A stretch of DNA of 64,000 bases, taken from NCBI GenBank assembly GCA_001464375.1, contig LNEW01000142.1, forward strand, positions 1 through 64,000. The letters run 5' to 3'. Position 1 is the stretch's first letter; each line of letters starts with the position of its first letter. The notes under the pieces were generated by a model that saw only the letters and a program-made list of their open reading frames with translations, had not been told where the DNA came from and searched no databases. The position numbers and the translations under genes are program-made. This DNA is from Rhodospirillales bacterium Ga0074136. Lineage in GTDB: Bacteria; Pseudomonadota; Alphaproteobacteria; Acetobacterales; Acetobacteraceae. This document shows, piece after piece, positions 8,259 through 18,693 of the stretch.

Positions 8259-9563
8259 ATGACTGCTGCAGCCATCATCCTCGCCGCGGGCCTCGGGACC
8301 CGGATGCGCTCCACCCGGCCCAAGGTCATGCATCCCCTGGGCGGCCGGCCGATGGTCCGCCACCTGCTGGCCGCCGTCGAAGCAAGCTTCGGGCGCGTGG
8401 TGGTGGTGGTGGGCCCCGATATGCCGGAGCTGGAAGCCGCGGTGGCGCCGCATGGCGTCGCGGTCCAGCGCGAACGCCTGGGCACCGGCCACGCCGCGCT
8501 GCAGGCCATGCCCCAGCTCGGCGGCCACGATGGCGATGTCGCGGTGCTGTACGGCGACAACCCGCTGGTGACCGGGGCCACGCTCGGCCGGCTGCTGGCC
8601 GCGCGGGCCGATGCGGACCTCGTGCTGCTCGGCATGCGCCCGGCGGATCCGGGCCGCTATGGCCGCGTGGTCACCGCGGCGGATGGCATGGTGGAACGCA
8701 TCGTCGAATGGGCCGACGCGACCGAGGCGGAGCGCGCCATCGGGTTGTGCAATGCCGGCGTGGTCTGCGCGGCCTCCGCCGATATGGCGCGCTGGCTGGC
8801 GGCGGTCCGCCCCGACAACGCCAAGGGCGAATACTACCTGACCGACGTGGTGGCGCTGGCGCGGGCCGAGGGTCGCCGCGTGCGCGCCGTGGAAGCCCCG
8901 GAATCCGAACTGCGCGGCATCAACAGCCGCGGCGAGCTTGCCGCCGCCGAGGCGACCTTGCAGGCGCGGCTGCGCGTGGCGGCGATGGATGCGGGCGTGA
9001 CCATGCTGGCGCCGGACACCGTGTTTCTGTCGCACGACACGCGCTTCGGGCCCGATGTCACGCTGGAACCGCACATCGTCTTCGGCCCCGGCGTGACCAT
9101 CGACGAAGGCGCCGTGATCCGTGCCTTCAGCCACCTGGAAGGCTGCGTGGTGAAGCGCGAGGCGGTCATCGGCCCCTATGCGCGCCTGCGCCCCGGCACG
9201 GTGGTCGAGGCGCGCGCGCATGTCGGCAATTTCGTGGAACTCAAGGCGACAACGCTGGGCGAGGGTGCGAAGGCCAACCACCTCGCCTACCTGGGCGATG
9301 CGACGATCGGCGCCGGGGCCAACATCGGCGCCGGCACCATCACCTGCAACTACGACGGCGTGAACAAGCACCGCACCGAGATCGGCGAGGGCGCCTTCAT
9401 CGGCTCCGACACCGCGCTGGTGGCTCCCGTGAAGGTGGGTGCGCGCGCGTTGGTCGGCGCCGGCAGCGTCATCACCGCGAACGTGCCGGACGATGCGCTG
9501 GCGATCGCGCGCGGGCGGCAGGCGGTGTTCGCCGGGCGCGGCTTCAAGGGCAAGGGGAAGTAG
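8259..9563 (+). CDS. glmU: Bifunctional GlcNAc-1-P uridyltransferase / GlcN-1-P acetyltransferase
   Basis: 434 residues. The N-terminal pyrophosphorylase domain opens with LAAGLGTRMRSTRPKVMHPL, the NTP-binding signature. The C-terminal left-handed beta-helix acetyltransferase domain shows hexapeptide repeats and the conserved NHLAYLGDATIG, NIGAGTITCNYDG and NKHRTEIGEGAFIGS blocks. It makes UDP-GlcNAc for peptidoglycan and LPS in the cytoplasm. The ATG at 8259 is chosen because it precedes the signature as in the family; an in-frame ATG at 8172 would add 29 unlikely residues. glmS follows after four bases, so the last steps of hexosamine activation are encoded together. Confidence 0.97.
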   Translation: MTAAAIILAAGLGTRMRSTRPKVMHPLGGRPMVRHLLAAVEASFGRVVVVVGPDMPELEAAVAPHGVAVQRERLGTGHAALQAMPQLGGHDGDVAVLYGDNPLVTGATLGRLLAARADADLVLLGMRPADPGRYGRVVTAADGMVERIVEWADATEAERAIGLCNAGVVCAASADMARWLAAVRPDNAKGEYYLTDVVALARAEGRRVRAVEAPESELRGINSRGELAAAEATLQARLRVAAMDAGVTMLAPDTVFLSHDTRFGPDVTLEPHIVFGPGVTIDEGAVIRAFSHLEGCVVKREAVIGPYARLRPGTVVEARAHVGNFVELKATTLGEGAKANHLAYLGDATIGAGANIGAGTITCNYDGVNKHRTEIGEGAFIGSDTALVAPVKVGARALVGAGSVITANVPDDALAIARGRQAVFAGRGFKGKGK

Positions 9564-9567
9564 GACC

Positions 9568-11391
<1,824 letters not shown>

Positions 11392-11395
11392 GGCG

Positions 11396-11710
11396 ATGGA
11401 GGTCCACCTGGCACCCGGGCAGCCGCCACGCCTGACCGGGGCCGAGGATCTGCGCCGCTTCAGCGTGATCGTCTCGGCTTCGCGCGATGCGCTGCCCGAA
11501 CTGGCCGAAGCGGCGCGCGGCGTCCTGGCGTTCGAGGGCAGCGACCACGCCTGGGTCTCGGCCGAGTGGCTGGTCGAGGCGTCCGGGCAATCGGACCGCA
11601 CGGATTGGCGGGCGGAGTTCCACGCCATGGTGGACTACGCCACGCGCAAGGGCTGGACGCGCAGGGATCCGGTGGCCCTGCGCGGGCACGTGGTCTGGCA
11701 GGGCGGCTGA
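11396..11710 (+). CDS. Conserved hypothetical protein downstream of glmS
   Basis: 104 residues with no signal peptide or membrane segment. It is rich in Trp and charged residues (HAWVSAEWLVEA, DYATRKGWTRRDP) and looks like a compact soluble domain; I do not recognise the family. It starts four bases after glmS and has the same codon bias, so it is a real gene probably expressed with glmU-glmS. A role in amino-sugar metabolism is only guilt by association. Confidence 0.7.
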   Translation: MEVHLAPGQPPRLTGAEDLRRFSVIVSASRDALPELAEAARGVLAFEGSDHAWVSAEWLVEASGQSDRTDWRAEFHAMVDYATRKGWTRRDPVALRGHVVWQGG

Positions 11711-11713
11711 GCG

Positions 11714-12658
11714 CTATTCCGGCTGCACGCCGAGCTCCCGCAGGATGCGGCCATAGGCCTCGTATTCCGACTGCACCATGGCGGTGAAATCGGCGCGCGA
11801 CATGAAGTTCACCGGCACCCGGCGCGTCGCGGCGACACGGCGGAAGGCCTCGTCCTGCGTGCCGGTGCGGCAGGCTTCCTCAAGACGCGCCATGACGGGT
11901 TCCGGTGTCCCGCGCGGGGCGTAGATGCCCACCTGGCTCAGCTGCTGCGCATCGATGCCCTGTTCGCGTGCGGTCGGCACATTCGGGTAGTCGGGGTGCC
12001 GGCGCGCCGAGAACACCGCGATCAGCCGCAGCCGGTCGCCATCGATCAACCCGCTGGCGGACGCCACGACGGCGGCGGAGAAGTCGATGCGACCGGCCAG
12101 CAATTCGTTCAGGTGCGGCGGGTCGCCGCGGAACGGGATGTGGCTGAACTCGACGCCCGAGGCGCGTGTGACGCGCACCATCGCCAGTTGCGGCAGCGAA
12201 TTCGGCCCGGGGCTGCCGAAGGTGAGCGACCGGCGGCGGCCTTCCGCGACCAGGCCGGGCAGGTCGCGGATGGGGCTGTCGGCGCGCACCAGGGTGCCGA
12301 TGATGTTCTCGTTGGTTCCGCAGACCGGCGCGAAACTGTCCGGCCCGATGCCGAGGTTGCGCACCATGTGCGGCTGCACCACCACCGGCGTCACGGGCGT
12401 GAGCCCGAGCGTATGCCCATCGGGCGCCGACTGCGCGACGAAGCGCATGCCGACCACGCCCGACGCGCCGTCGCGATTGGTCAGCACCACCGGCTGGCCC
12501 ATCAGCCGCGTGAAATGCTCGCCGAGCGCGCGGCCATACGAATCCGACGCGCTGCCGGGCGCATAGGGCAGCACGATGGTGATCGGCCGGTCGGGGAAGG
12601 TCTGCGCGGCGGCGGCGAACGGCGCGAGCAGGGCGAGGGCAATAAGGCTGCGGCGCAT
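11714..12658 (-). CDS. TctC-type tripartite tricarboxylate transporter substrate-binding protein
   Basis: 314 residues. A Sec signal (RRSLIALALLAPFAAAAQ) is followed by the Bug/TctC fold: FPDRPITIVLPYAPGSASD, the ligand-loop region VVLTNRDGASGVVGM, and a C-terminal helical part. These periplasmic proteins capture carboxylates for TctAB or act as orphan sensors. No TctA or TctB gene is in the window. The ATG at 12658 precedes the signal peptide; earlier in-frame codons lie within the cyclase gene. It is five bases after the cyclase gene in an operon with fumarylacetoacetase, so the ligand may be an aromatic or ring-cleavage acid (inference). Confidence 0.92.
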   Translation of the reverse strand: MRRSLIALALLAPFAAAAQTFPDRPITIVLPYAPGSASDSYGRALGEHFTRLMGQPVVLTNRDGASGVVGMRFVAQSAPDGHTLGLTPVTPVVVQPHMVRNLGIGPDSFAPVCGTNENIIGTLVRADSPIRDLPGLVAEGRRRSLTFGSPGPNSLPQLAMVRVTRASGVEFSHIPFRGDPPHLNELLAGRIDFSAAVVASASGLIDGDRLRLIAVFSARRHPDYPNVPTAREQGIDAQQLSQVGIYAPRGTPEPVMARLEEACRTGTQDEAFRRVAATRRVPVNFMSRADFTAMVQSEYEAYGRILRELGVQPE

Positions 12659-12663
12659 GTCTC

Positions 12664-13452
12664 TCACTCCTCGAAGATCGCGACGGCGCGCGTCCAGCCG
12701 GCGGAGCCGCGATGCACCTTCACCGGGAAGCAGGCAACCATGAAGCCATCGGCGGGAAGGGTTTCCAGCTTCGACAGTTTCTCGATGTGGCAGTAGCCGA
12801 TTTCGCGGCCCGCGCGATGGCCTTCCCAGATCAGGCCGGCATCGCCGGTCTCGGCCACCTTCTTCTTCGTCAGGGAAAACGGCGCATCCCAGGACCAGCC
12901 ATCCGTGCCGGTCACGCGCACGCCCTGTTCCAGCAGCCACAACGTCGCCGCCTTGCCCATGCCGCAGCCGGAGTGGATGTAGTCATCCTCCCCGTACCGC
13001 GCGCCGGCCGCCGTGTTCACCACCACGATCTCCAGCGGCTTCAGCGTATGCCCGATGCGCTTGAGCTCCGCCTGCACATCTGCAGGCGTGGCGACACAGC
13101 CATGTTCGAAATGCCGGAAGTCGAGCTTGACCGCCGGCTGGAAGCACCAGTCGAGCGGTATCTCGTCGATCCGCCAGGAGGGTTCGCCCCCCGGAACCGT
13201 CCGTTCGTTCATGCGCGGGAAGAAGTGGTAGGGCGCATCCAGGTGGGTGCCGTTGTGGGTGCTGAGCTTCACCTTCTCGACCGCGGCATAGTTGCCTTCC
13301 GGCAACTGGTCCTCGCGGATGCCGAATTCCTGCGCCATGCCTGGCGCGGTCATCTTGTGGTCGAGATATTCGATCTCGGGCAGCGAACGCGGCGGGTCGG
13401 ATGCGATGCCGGATTTCAGCGCGACCGAGATGTCGATGATCCTGCGGGCCAT
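12664..13452 (-). CDS. Cyclase / kynurenine-formamidase-like metal hydrolase
   Basis: 262 residues of the cyclase family. The metal-binding signature HNGTHLDAPYHF is near residues 65-76 (His, Asp and His ligands), with a second conserved His-containing block, DYIHSGCGMGKAATLWLL. The family includes arylformamidases and isatin hydrolases that open amide or lactone rings. AAGGAAA upstream supports the start. It sits between fumarylacetoacetase (24 bases upstream) and a TctC binding protein, consistent with an aromatic catabolic operon. The substrate is not determinable; tryptophan degradation is possible but no partner genes are here. Confidence 0.88.
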   Translation of the reverse strand: MARRIIDISVALKSGIASDPPRSLPEIEYLDHKMTAPGMAQEFGIREDQLPEGNYAAVEKVKLSTHNGTHLDAPYHFFPRMNERTVPGGEPSWRIDEIPLDWCFQPAVKLDFRHFEHGCVATPADVQAELKRIGHTLKPLEIVVVNTAAGARYGEDDYIHSGCGMGKAATLWLLEQGVRVTGTDGWSWDAPFSLTKKKVAETGDAGLIWEGHRAGREIGYCHIEKLSKLETLPADGFMVACFPVKVHRGSAGWTRAVAIFEE

Positions 13453-13476
13453 GGGCGTTTCCTTGCGTTTCCTGGT

Positions 13477-14754
13477 TCAGGCGGGCCAGGCGATGGCGGG
13501 CAGCAAGCTCCCGCGGCATTCGCCGAAACCGATCGGTACGGCGCCGGGCGCTTCGGCGCGGGCGCGGAAGATGATCTCGTCGCCATCCTGGATCCAGCGC
13601 CGCGTCTCGCCATTGGGCAGCGTCACGGGACCGGTCAGGCCGATCTCGGCGAGGCAGGCGCGCGCGCTCTCCTGCGGGCCGGAGACGGTGCCGCTGCCGA
13701 GCAGGTCGCCCGCCAGCAGGTTGCAGCCATTGGTGGCGTGATGGGCGACCATGGCCGCGGCGGTCCAGTACATGGCGGCGAATTGCGTATCGGTCAGCAC
13801 GAAGGCGGCGGTGCCGTCCGCGCGCATCCGCGGGGTCACGATCGCCGCCGTCATGCGTACCGACAATGCGCCGTTCGACCGGTTCCACGCGCTGTCGAGG
13901 TAGGGCAGGGCCGGCGGGTCCTGCACCGGCGCCGCGACCTCGAAGGGTGCCAGCGCCTCGGCCGTGACGATCCAGGGCGACACGGACGTGGACACCGACT
14001 TCCCCAGGAACGGCCCGAGCGGCGGCATCTCCCACCGTTGCACGTCGCGCACCGACCAGTCGTTGAGCAGCCCGTAGCCGAAGATGCGCTCGGGCGCGCC
14101 GGCCATCGTGACGGGTTCGCCCAGCGTGTTGTCGCCGGCGATCCAGACGGCCATCTCCAACTCGTAGTCCATCGCCTCGGTCGGGCCGAAATGCATCGAC
14201 CCATCCTGGCGCTGCCACTGGCCGTGCGGGCGGACCACATCCTCGCCGGACACACGCACCGACGATGCACGCGAATGGTAGGCGACCGGCAAATGCCGGA
14301 AGGCCGGCGGTAGCGGGTTCTTCGGGTCCCGCCGCACGCCCAGGCGCGCGCAATGGTCGTAGGAGGCCATGAAGTCGGAGAAATTGCGCACCGCGGTGGG
14401 CAGGTGCATCCGCGCCGCCTGCATCGGCACCAGCAGGTCGGGGCGGGGTGCAGCGCCCTCGCGCAGCAGCGCCGAGACCTCGGCCCGCAGCGCCGCCGAG
14501 GCACCCCGGCCTTCGCCCATCAGCGGGCCGAGCGAATCAGCCGCCGCCGCGGCGTTGCCCACCAGCCCGGCCGCGTGGGCCGCGCGAAGGTCCAGCACCG
14601 CATCCCCGATCGCCACGCCGCAGCGTGGCGCGCCAGAATCGGTGCTGAACACGCCAAGCGGCAGGTTCTGGATGGGAAAATCCGTTCCCGCCGCGTGGGC
14701 CGAAGCCACCCAGCAGCGCAGCGCGGGATCATGTGTCGCATCGCGACCCGCCAT
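13477..14754 (-). CDS. fahA: Fumarylacetoacetase
   Basis: 425 residues. The N-terminal SH3-like domain is followed by the FAH catalytic fold: PVAYHSRASSV (catalytic His region; many homologues have YHGRASS), YELEMAVWIAG carrying metal-ligand Glu residues, NDWSVRDVQRWEMPPLGPFLGKS and NLLAGDLLGSGTVSGP. It hydrolyses fumarylacetoacetate to fumarate and acetoacetate in tyrosine or homogentisate catabolism. An AGGAGG ribosome site precedes the ATG at 14754. First gene of a three-gene leftward operon with the cyclase and the binding protein. No homogentisate dioxygenase is in the window, so the upstream substrate could be another acylpyruvate. Confidence 0.93.
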   Translation of the reverse strand: MAGRDATHDPALRCWVASAHAAGTDFPIQNLPLGVFSTDSGAPRCGVAIGDAVLDLRAAHAAGLVGNAAAAADSLGPLMGEGRGASAALRAEVSALLREGAAPRPDLLVPMQAARMHLPTAVRNFSDFMASYDHCARLGVRRDPKNPLPPAFRHLPVAYHSRASSVRVSGEDVVRPHGQWQRQDGSMHFGPTEAMDYELEMAVWIAGDNTLGEPVTMAGAPERIFGYGLLNDWSVRDVQRWEMPPLGPFLGKSVSTSVSPWIVTAEALAPFEVAAPVQDPPALPYLDSAWNRSNGALSVRMTAAIVTPRMRADGTAAFVLTDTQFAAMYWTAAAMVAHHATNGCNLLAGDLLGSGTVSGPQESARACLAEIGLTGPVTLPNGETRRWIQDGDEIIFRARAEAPGAVPIGFGECRGSLLPAIAWPA

Positions 14755-14817
14755 CGGCGTTTCCTCCTGAATTCCGGCGATCATGCCCGCGCGGGCGAGG
14801 CGCGCAAGGCGCCGAGG

Positions 14818-14846
14818 CTGACACGGCCCCCCGCGCGCCCTATCTT
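14818..14846 (+). promoter_or_regulatory. Promoter of gabD-maoC
   Basis: CTGACA (14818-14823), exactly 17 bases, TATCTT (14841-14846). The predicted start lies about 20 bases before the ATG at 14872, leaving room for the GAAGGAGGG ribosome site. It lies in the divergent region shared with fahA. Confidence 0.65.
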
Positions 14847-14871
14847 CAAGTCCATCGAAGGAGGGCCAGCC

Positions 14872-16350
14872 ATGCTCGACGCCATCGCCAAGATCCCGCT
14901 GAAGGATCCCGATCTTTTCCGCCAGGCCAACCACATCGGCGGCGCCTGGGTGCAGGCCGACAGCGGCAAGACCATCGCCGTGCGCAACCCCGCCAACGGC
15001 GAGGTGATCGGCAGCGTGCCGGCGATATCCGGCACCGAGACGCGCCGCGCGATCGAGGCCGCGAATGCCGCCTGGCCGGCCTGGCGCGCCATGCTGGCGA
15101 AGGACCGCGCGGTCATCCTGCACAGGCTCGCGGCGCTGATGCATGCGAATGCCGACGACCTCGCCGCCATCATGACGGCGGAACAGGGCAAGCCGCTCGC
15201 CGAGGCGAAGGGCGAGGTGGTCTATGCCGCATCCTTCATCGAGTGGTTCGCCGACGAAGGCCGGCGCGTCTATGGCGAGACCATCCCGCAGAACGCCAAG
15301 GGCCGCCGCATTTTGGTGATGAAGGAGCCGATCGGCGTCTTCGCCGCCATCACGCCGTGGAACTTCCCCGCCGCGATGATCACGCGCAAGGCCGGCCCGG
15401 GCTGGGCCGCGGGCTGCACCGGCGTGATCCGCCCGGCCTCGCAGACGCCGTTCTCCGCGCTGGCAATTGCCGTGCTGGCGGAACGCGCTGGCATGCCGGC
15501 GGGCGTGTGCAACGTCATCACCGGTCCGTCGGGCGAGACGGGCAAGGAACTCACCGCCAACCCGATCATCCGCAAGCTGTCCTTCACGGGGTCGACCGAG
15601 GTCGGCCGCGTGCTGCTCGCGCAATGCGCCCAGACAATCAAGAAGACGTCGATGGAACTCGGCGGCAATGCGCCCTTCATCGTGTTCGACGATGCCGACC
15701 TCGATCAGGCGGTGCTGGGTGCCATGGCGTCGAAGTACCGCAATACCGGCCAGACCTGCGTCTGCGCCAACCGCATCCTGGTGCAGGACGGCGTCTATGA
15801 CGCCTTCGCCGCGAAACTGAAGACGGCGGTGGAGGGGCTCAAGGTCGGCCCCGGCATGGAACCGGGCGTGACCCAGGGCCCGCTGATCAACGCCGATGCG
15901 GTGGCGAAGGTCGAGGAGCACATCGCCGATGCGCTGGCGCTGGGTGCCACCATCGTCACCGGCGGCCATCGCCATGCCCGCGGGGGCAATTTCTTCGAGC
16001 CGACCGTGCTGGCGAACGTCCCGCGTGGCGCGAAGATCTTCGGGGAAGAAACCTTCGGCCCCGTCGCCCCCCTGTTCCGCTTCAAGACGGAGGAGGAGGC
16101 GATCGCCCTGGCGAACGACACGGAATTCGGCCTGGCGTCGTATTTCTACGCCCGCGACGTCGGCCGCATCTTCCGCGTCGCCGAGGCGCTGGAATACGGC
16201 ATCATCGGCATCAACGAGGGCATCATCTCGACTGCCGAGGTGCCCTTCGGCGGCTTCAAGCAGTCCGGCCTCGGCCGCGAAGGCAGCCACATGGGCATCG
16301 ATGAATACCTCGAGGTGAAGTACCTGGCGCTGGGCGGCATCGGGACGTGA
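14872..16350 (+). CDS. gabD: Succinate-semialdehyde dehydrogenase family enzyme
   Basis: 492 residues, full-length aldehyde dehydrogenase closest in pattern to GabD. Seen: TPWNFPAAMITRKAGP (Asn164), SFTGSTEVGR cofactor loop, MELGGNAPFIVFDDADLD (general base Glu262) and GQTCVCANR (nucleophile Cys296), ending FKQSGLGREGS. It oxidises succinic semialdehyde or a similar aldehyde to the acid with NAD(P). Odd point: the usual cofactor-contacting Lys in the KPAS motif is Arg187 (IRPAS). Strong ribosome site GAAGGAGGG and promoter upstream. The stop overlaps the GTG start of a MaoC protein. The exact substrate in this cluster is unproven. Confidence 0.92.
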   Translation: MLDAIAKIPLKDPDLFRQANHIGGAWVQADSGKTIAVRNPANGEVIGSVPAISGTETRRAIEAANAAWPAWRAMLAKDRAVILHRLAALMHANADDLAAIMTAEQGKPLAEAKGEVVYAASFIEWFADEGRRVYGETIPQNAKGRRILVMKEPIGVFAAITPWNFPAAMITRKAGPGWAAGCTGVIRPASQTPFSALAIAVLAERAGMPAGVCNVITGPSGETGKELTANPIIRKLSFTGSTEVGRVLLAQCAQTIKKTSMELGGNAPFIVFDDADLDQAVLGAMASKYRNTGQTCVCANRILVQDGVYDAFAAKLKTAVEGLKVGPGMEPGVTQGPLINADAVAKVEEHIADALALGATIVTGGHRHARGGNFFEPTVLANVPRGAKIFGEETFGPVAPLFRFKTEEEAIALANDTEFGLASYFYARDVGRIFRVAEALEYGIIGINEGIISTAEVPFGGFKQSGLGREGSHMGIDEYLEVKYLALGGIGT

Positions 16351-16805
16351 CCGACGCGCTCTACCTCGAGGACCTGACCCCGGGCCGGCGCTTCACCGCC
16401 GGCCCGGTGACGGTGACCGAGGCGGAGATCATCGCCTTCGCCAGCCGCTACGACCCGCAGCCCTTCCATACCGACCCGGTCGCGGCGCGCGACCACGCCC
16501 TGTTCCGCGGCCTGGCCGCCAGCGGCTGGCACACCGCGGCGCTGACCATGCGGATGATCGTCGACGCCATGGGCAGCATTGCCGGCGGCGTCATCGGCGG
16601 CGGCGGGGACCTGCAGTGGCCGCGCCCGACCCGGCCAGGCGACGTGCTGACCCTCGATGTCGAGGTGCTGGAGGCGACCCCCTCCCGGTCGCGCCCGGAA
16701 CGCGGATCGGCCCTGATCCGTTACCGCACGCTGAACCAGGCGGAGGAGGAGGTGCAGGTCTTCACCGCCCGCGCCGTGGTGCCGCGGCGCCCGGCTGCGG
16801 GCTGA
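16347..16805 (+). CDS. MaoC-family hotdog dehydratase
   Basis: 152 residues. Hotdog fold with the MaoC pattern: EAEIIAFASRYDPQPFHTDPVAA, where the Asp and His pair matches the hydratase dyad, followed by GLAASGWHTAALTMR. It probably hydrates an enoyl-CoA or related unsaturated thioester. The GTG start overlaps the gabD stop in a GTGA junction, so translation is coupled. The product would be cytoplasmic. Sharing an operon with an aldehyde dehydrogenase suggests catabolism of a short acid, but the substrate is unknown. Confidence 0.88.
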   Translation: MTDALYLEDLTPGRRFTAGPVTVTEAEIIAFASRYDPQPFHTDPVAARDHALFRGLAASGWHTAALTMRMIVDAMGSIAGGVIGGGGDLQWPRPTRPGDVLTLDVEVLEATPSRSRPERGSALIRYRTLNQAEEEVQVFTARAVVPRRPAAG

Positions 16806-16808
16806 ACC

Positions 16809-17138
16809 TCAGCGCAGCGACAGGCCGCGGACGCGCCGTGCATCGAGGCCGGGATGCCGCTGCTCCGTCCCGTCGGCGAAGACGGCGGTCAGCACATAGA
16901 GCCCGATGCAGGACGGCATGGTCAGTGTCACGGCACCCCCGGGCGCCAGGCCTGCGGGCGGCAGCCGGTTGACGCGCGAGGCGGTCCCTGGCGCCGGCGA
17001 GTCGTCGTCGATCGTGAGCTGACGGACCGGCTGGCGCGTCTCGTTGCGGATTTCGATGCTGGTCGGCACCGCGCAGGCAAGGGCCGGACCAACGCCAAGG
17101 CCGATCAGGGCTGCAACAAGGCCGGAAAGGCACCGCAT
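16809..17138 (-). CDS. Small exported protein of unknown function
   Basis: 109 residues. A signal peptide (RCLSGLVAALIGLGVGPALA) is followed by a mature part beginning with Cys-Ala-Val-Pro, then an immunoglobulin-like pattern (SIEIRNETRQPVRQLTIDDD, AGLAPGGAVTLTM) and one further Cys, so one disulfide is possible. The ATG at 17138 is chosen because it starts the signal sequence and has GGAGA upstream; a longer frame upstream overlaps the gor promoter. Convergent with the MaoC gene (three bases apart). Not a recognised family. Confidence 0.65.
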   Translation of the reverse strand: MRCLSGLVAALIGLGVGPALACAVPTSIEIRNETRQPVRQLTIDDDSPAPGTASRVNRLPPAGLAPGGAVTLTMPSCIGLYVLTAVFADGTEQRHPGLDARRVRGLSLR

Positions 17139-17259
17139 CGCACGTCTCCGCTGCAAGGCGGCCGATCCTACCCCAATAGGCGCGGCGCAGCATGGCGAGA
17201 CGGCGGCCGCGTCGCACCTCCCCCCGGAGCCAGGCAGGGCAGCCATTCGCCGCGCGCCA

Positions 17260-17288
17260 TTGGCCTTCCCCCCCGACCTGCCGATATC
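17260..17288 (+). promoter_or_regulatory. Promoter of gor
   Basis: TTGGCC (17260-17265), 17 bases, GATATC (17283-17288). The expected start near 17295 lies just before AAGGAG (17302-17307), the ribosome site for the ATG at 17314. Confidence 0.5.
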
Positions 17289-17313
17289 CTGCGCGTCCGG
17301 CAAGGAGCGCGTC

Positions 17314-18693
17314 ATGGCTGCCTATGATTTCGACCTGTTTGTCATCGGCGGCGGTTCGGCCGGCGTGCGCTGCGGGCGTATCGCCGCCGGGCATGGCGCA
17401 CGCGTGGCCGTAGCCGAGGAGCGCTTCTGGGGCGGCACCTGCGTGAATGTCGGCTGCGTGCCCAAGAAGATCATGGTGAACGCCGCCGAGTACGGCGCCT
17501 GGGCCGAGGACGCCGCCGCCTTCGGCTGGGACCTGGCCGTCGCCGGGCATGACTGGGCGAAGCTTGCCGCCGCGCGGGACGCCGAGGTCGGGCGCCTGTC
17601 GGGCATCTATGGCAAGCTGCTGGGGGGCGCGGGTGTCACCTCCTTCGATGCGCGCGCGACCTTCGTCGATGCGCATACACTCGATGTCGGCGGGCAGCGC
17701 GTCACGGCGGAACGCATCGTCATCGCGGTGGGCGGCACCCCGACGCGCCTGGACATCCCTGGCGCCGAACTGGGCCTGGTATCGGATGACCTGTTCACGC
17801 TGAAGGCGCTGCCCAAGCGCAGCATCGTCATCGGCGCCGGCTACATCGCGGTGGAATTCGCCTCCATCCTGCGCGGCCTGGGGTCCGAGGTGGACCTGCT
17901 GTATCGCGCCGCCCTGCCGCTGCGCGGCTTCGACGAGGATGTCCGCGCCGCCGCCGCCGAGGCCCTGGCGGCCAACGGCATCCGCCTGAACCCCGACACC
18001 GCGCCCACGCGCATCGCCCGCGTCGACGACCACCTGATGGTGTCGAAATCCGACAATTTCATGCGCGAGGCCGATGCCGTGTTCTTCTGCACCGGGCGCG
18101 CGCCAAACACGACGGGGCTTGGCCTCGACAAGGCGGGCATCCCGACCACCGCCGGCGGCGCCATCCCGGTGGATGACGACCACCAGACCGCGCAGCCCCA
18201 CATCTACGCGATCGGCGACGTCATCGACCGGGTCAACCTGACGCCCATGGCGACCGCGGTGGGGCATGCCCTGGCTGATACGCTGTTCGGCAACAACCCG
18301 CGCCGCGCGAACTACCAGAACGTGCCGACCGCGGTCTTCATGGTGCCGCCGATCGCCACCATCGGGTTGACGGAAGCCGATGCCGCCGCCATCGGCCCCG
18401 TCGATGTCTATGCCACCCACTTCACGCCGATGCGCCACACGATCAGCAAGCGGGCGGGCCGCCGCACGCTGATGAAGCTGGTGGTCTGCCAGCGCACGCA
18501 GAAGGTGCTGGGCGCGCACATGCTGGGCGAGGATTCCGCCGAGATCATGCAGGGCATCGGCATCGCGGTCGCGATGGGCGCCACCAAGCAGGATTTCGAC
18601 CGCACCATCGGCATCCACCCCACTGCGGCCGAGGAGTTCGTCACGCTGCGCACCCGCACGCGCGAGGCCGGCGTGGTCCAGGCGGCGCAGTAG
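17314..18693 (+). CDS. gor: Glutathione-disulfide reductase
   Basis: 459 residues. FAD-binding GGGSAGVRC near the N-terminus, redox-active pair in GGTCVNVGCVPKK (Cys43 and Cys48), NADPH-binding VIGAGYIAVEFA with downstream basic residues, and the C-terminal HPTAAEEFVTL with the catalytic His and Glu of the partner subunit. It reduces glutathione disulfide with NADPH in the cytoplasm. The start at 17314 has AAGGAG seven bases upstream; a longer frame crossing the small exported gene is rejected. An MFS transporter begins directly after its stop codon. Confidence 0.95.
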   Translation: MAAYDFDLFVIGGGSAGVRCGRIAAGHGARVAVAEERFWGGTCVNVGCVPKKIMVNAAEYGAWAEDAAAFGWDLAVAGHDWAKLAAARDAEVGRLSGIYGKLLGGAGVTSFDARATFVDAHTLDVGGQRVTAERIVIAVGGTPTRLDIPGAELGLVSDDLFTLKALPKRSIVIGAGYIAVEFASILRGLGSEVDLLYRAALPLRGFDEDVRAAAAEALAANGIRLNPDTAPTRIARVDDHLMVSKSDNFMREADAVFFCTGRAPNTTGLGLDKAGIPTTAGGAIPVDDDHQTAQPHIYAIGDVIDRVNLTPMATAVGHALADTLFGNNPRRANYQNVPTAVFMVPPIATIGLTEADAAAIGPVDVYATHFTPMRHTISKRAGRRTLMKLVVCQRTQKVLGAHMLGEDSAEIMQGIGIAVAMGATKQDFDRTIGIHPTAAEEFVTLRTRTREAGVVQAAQ

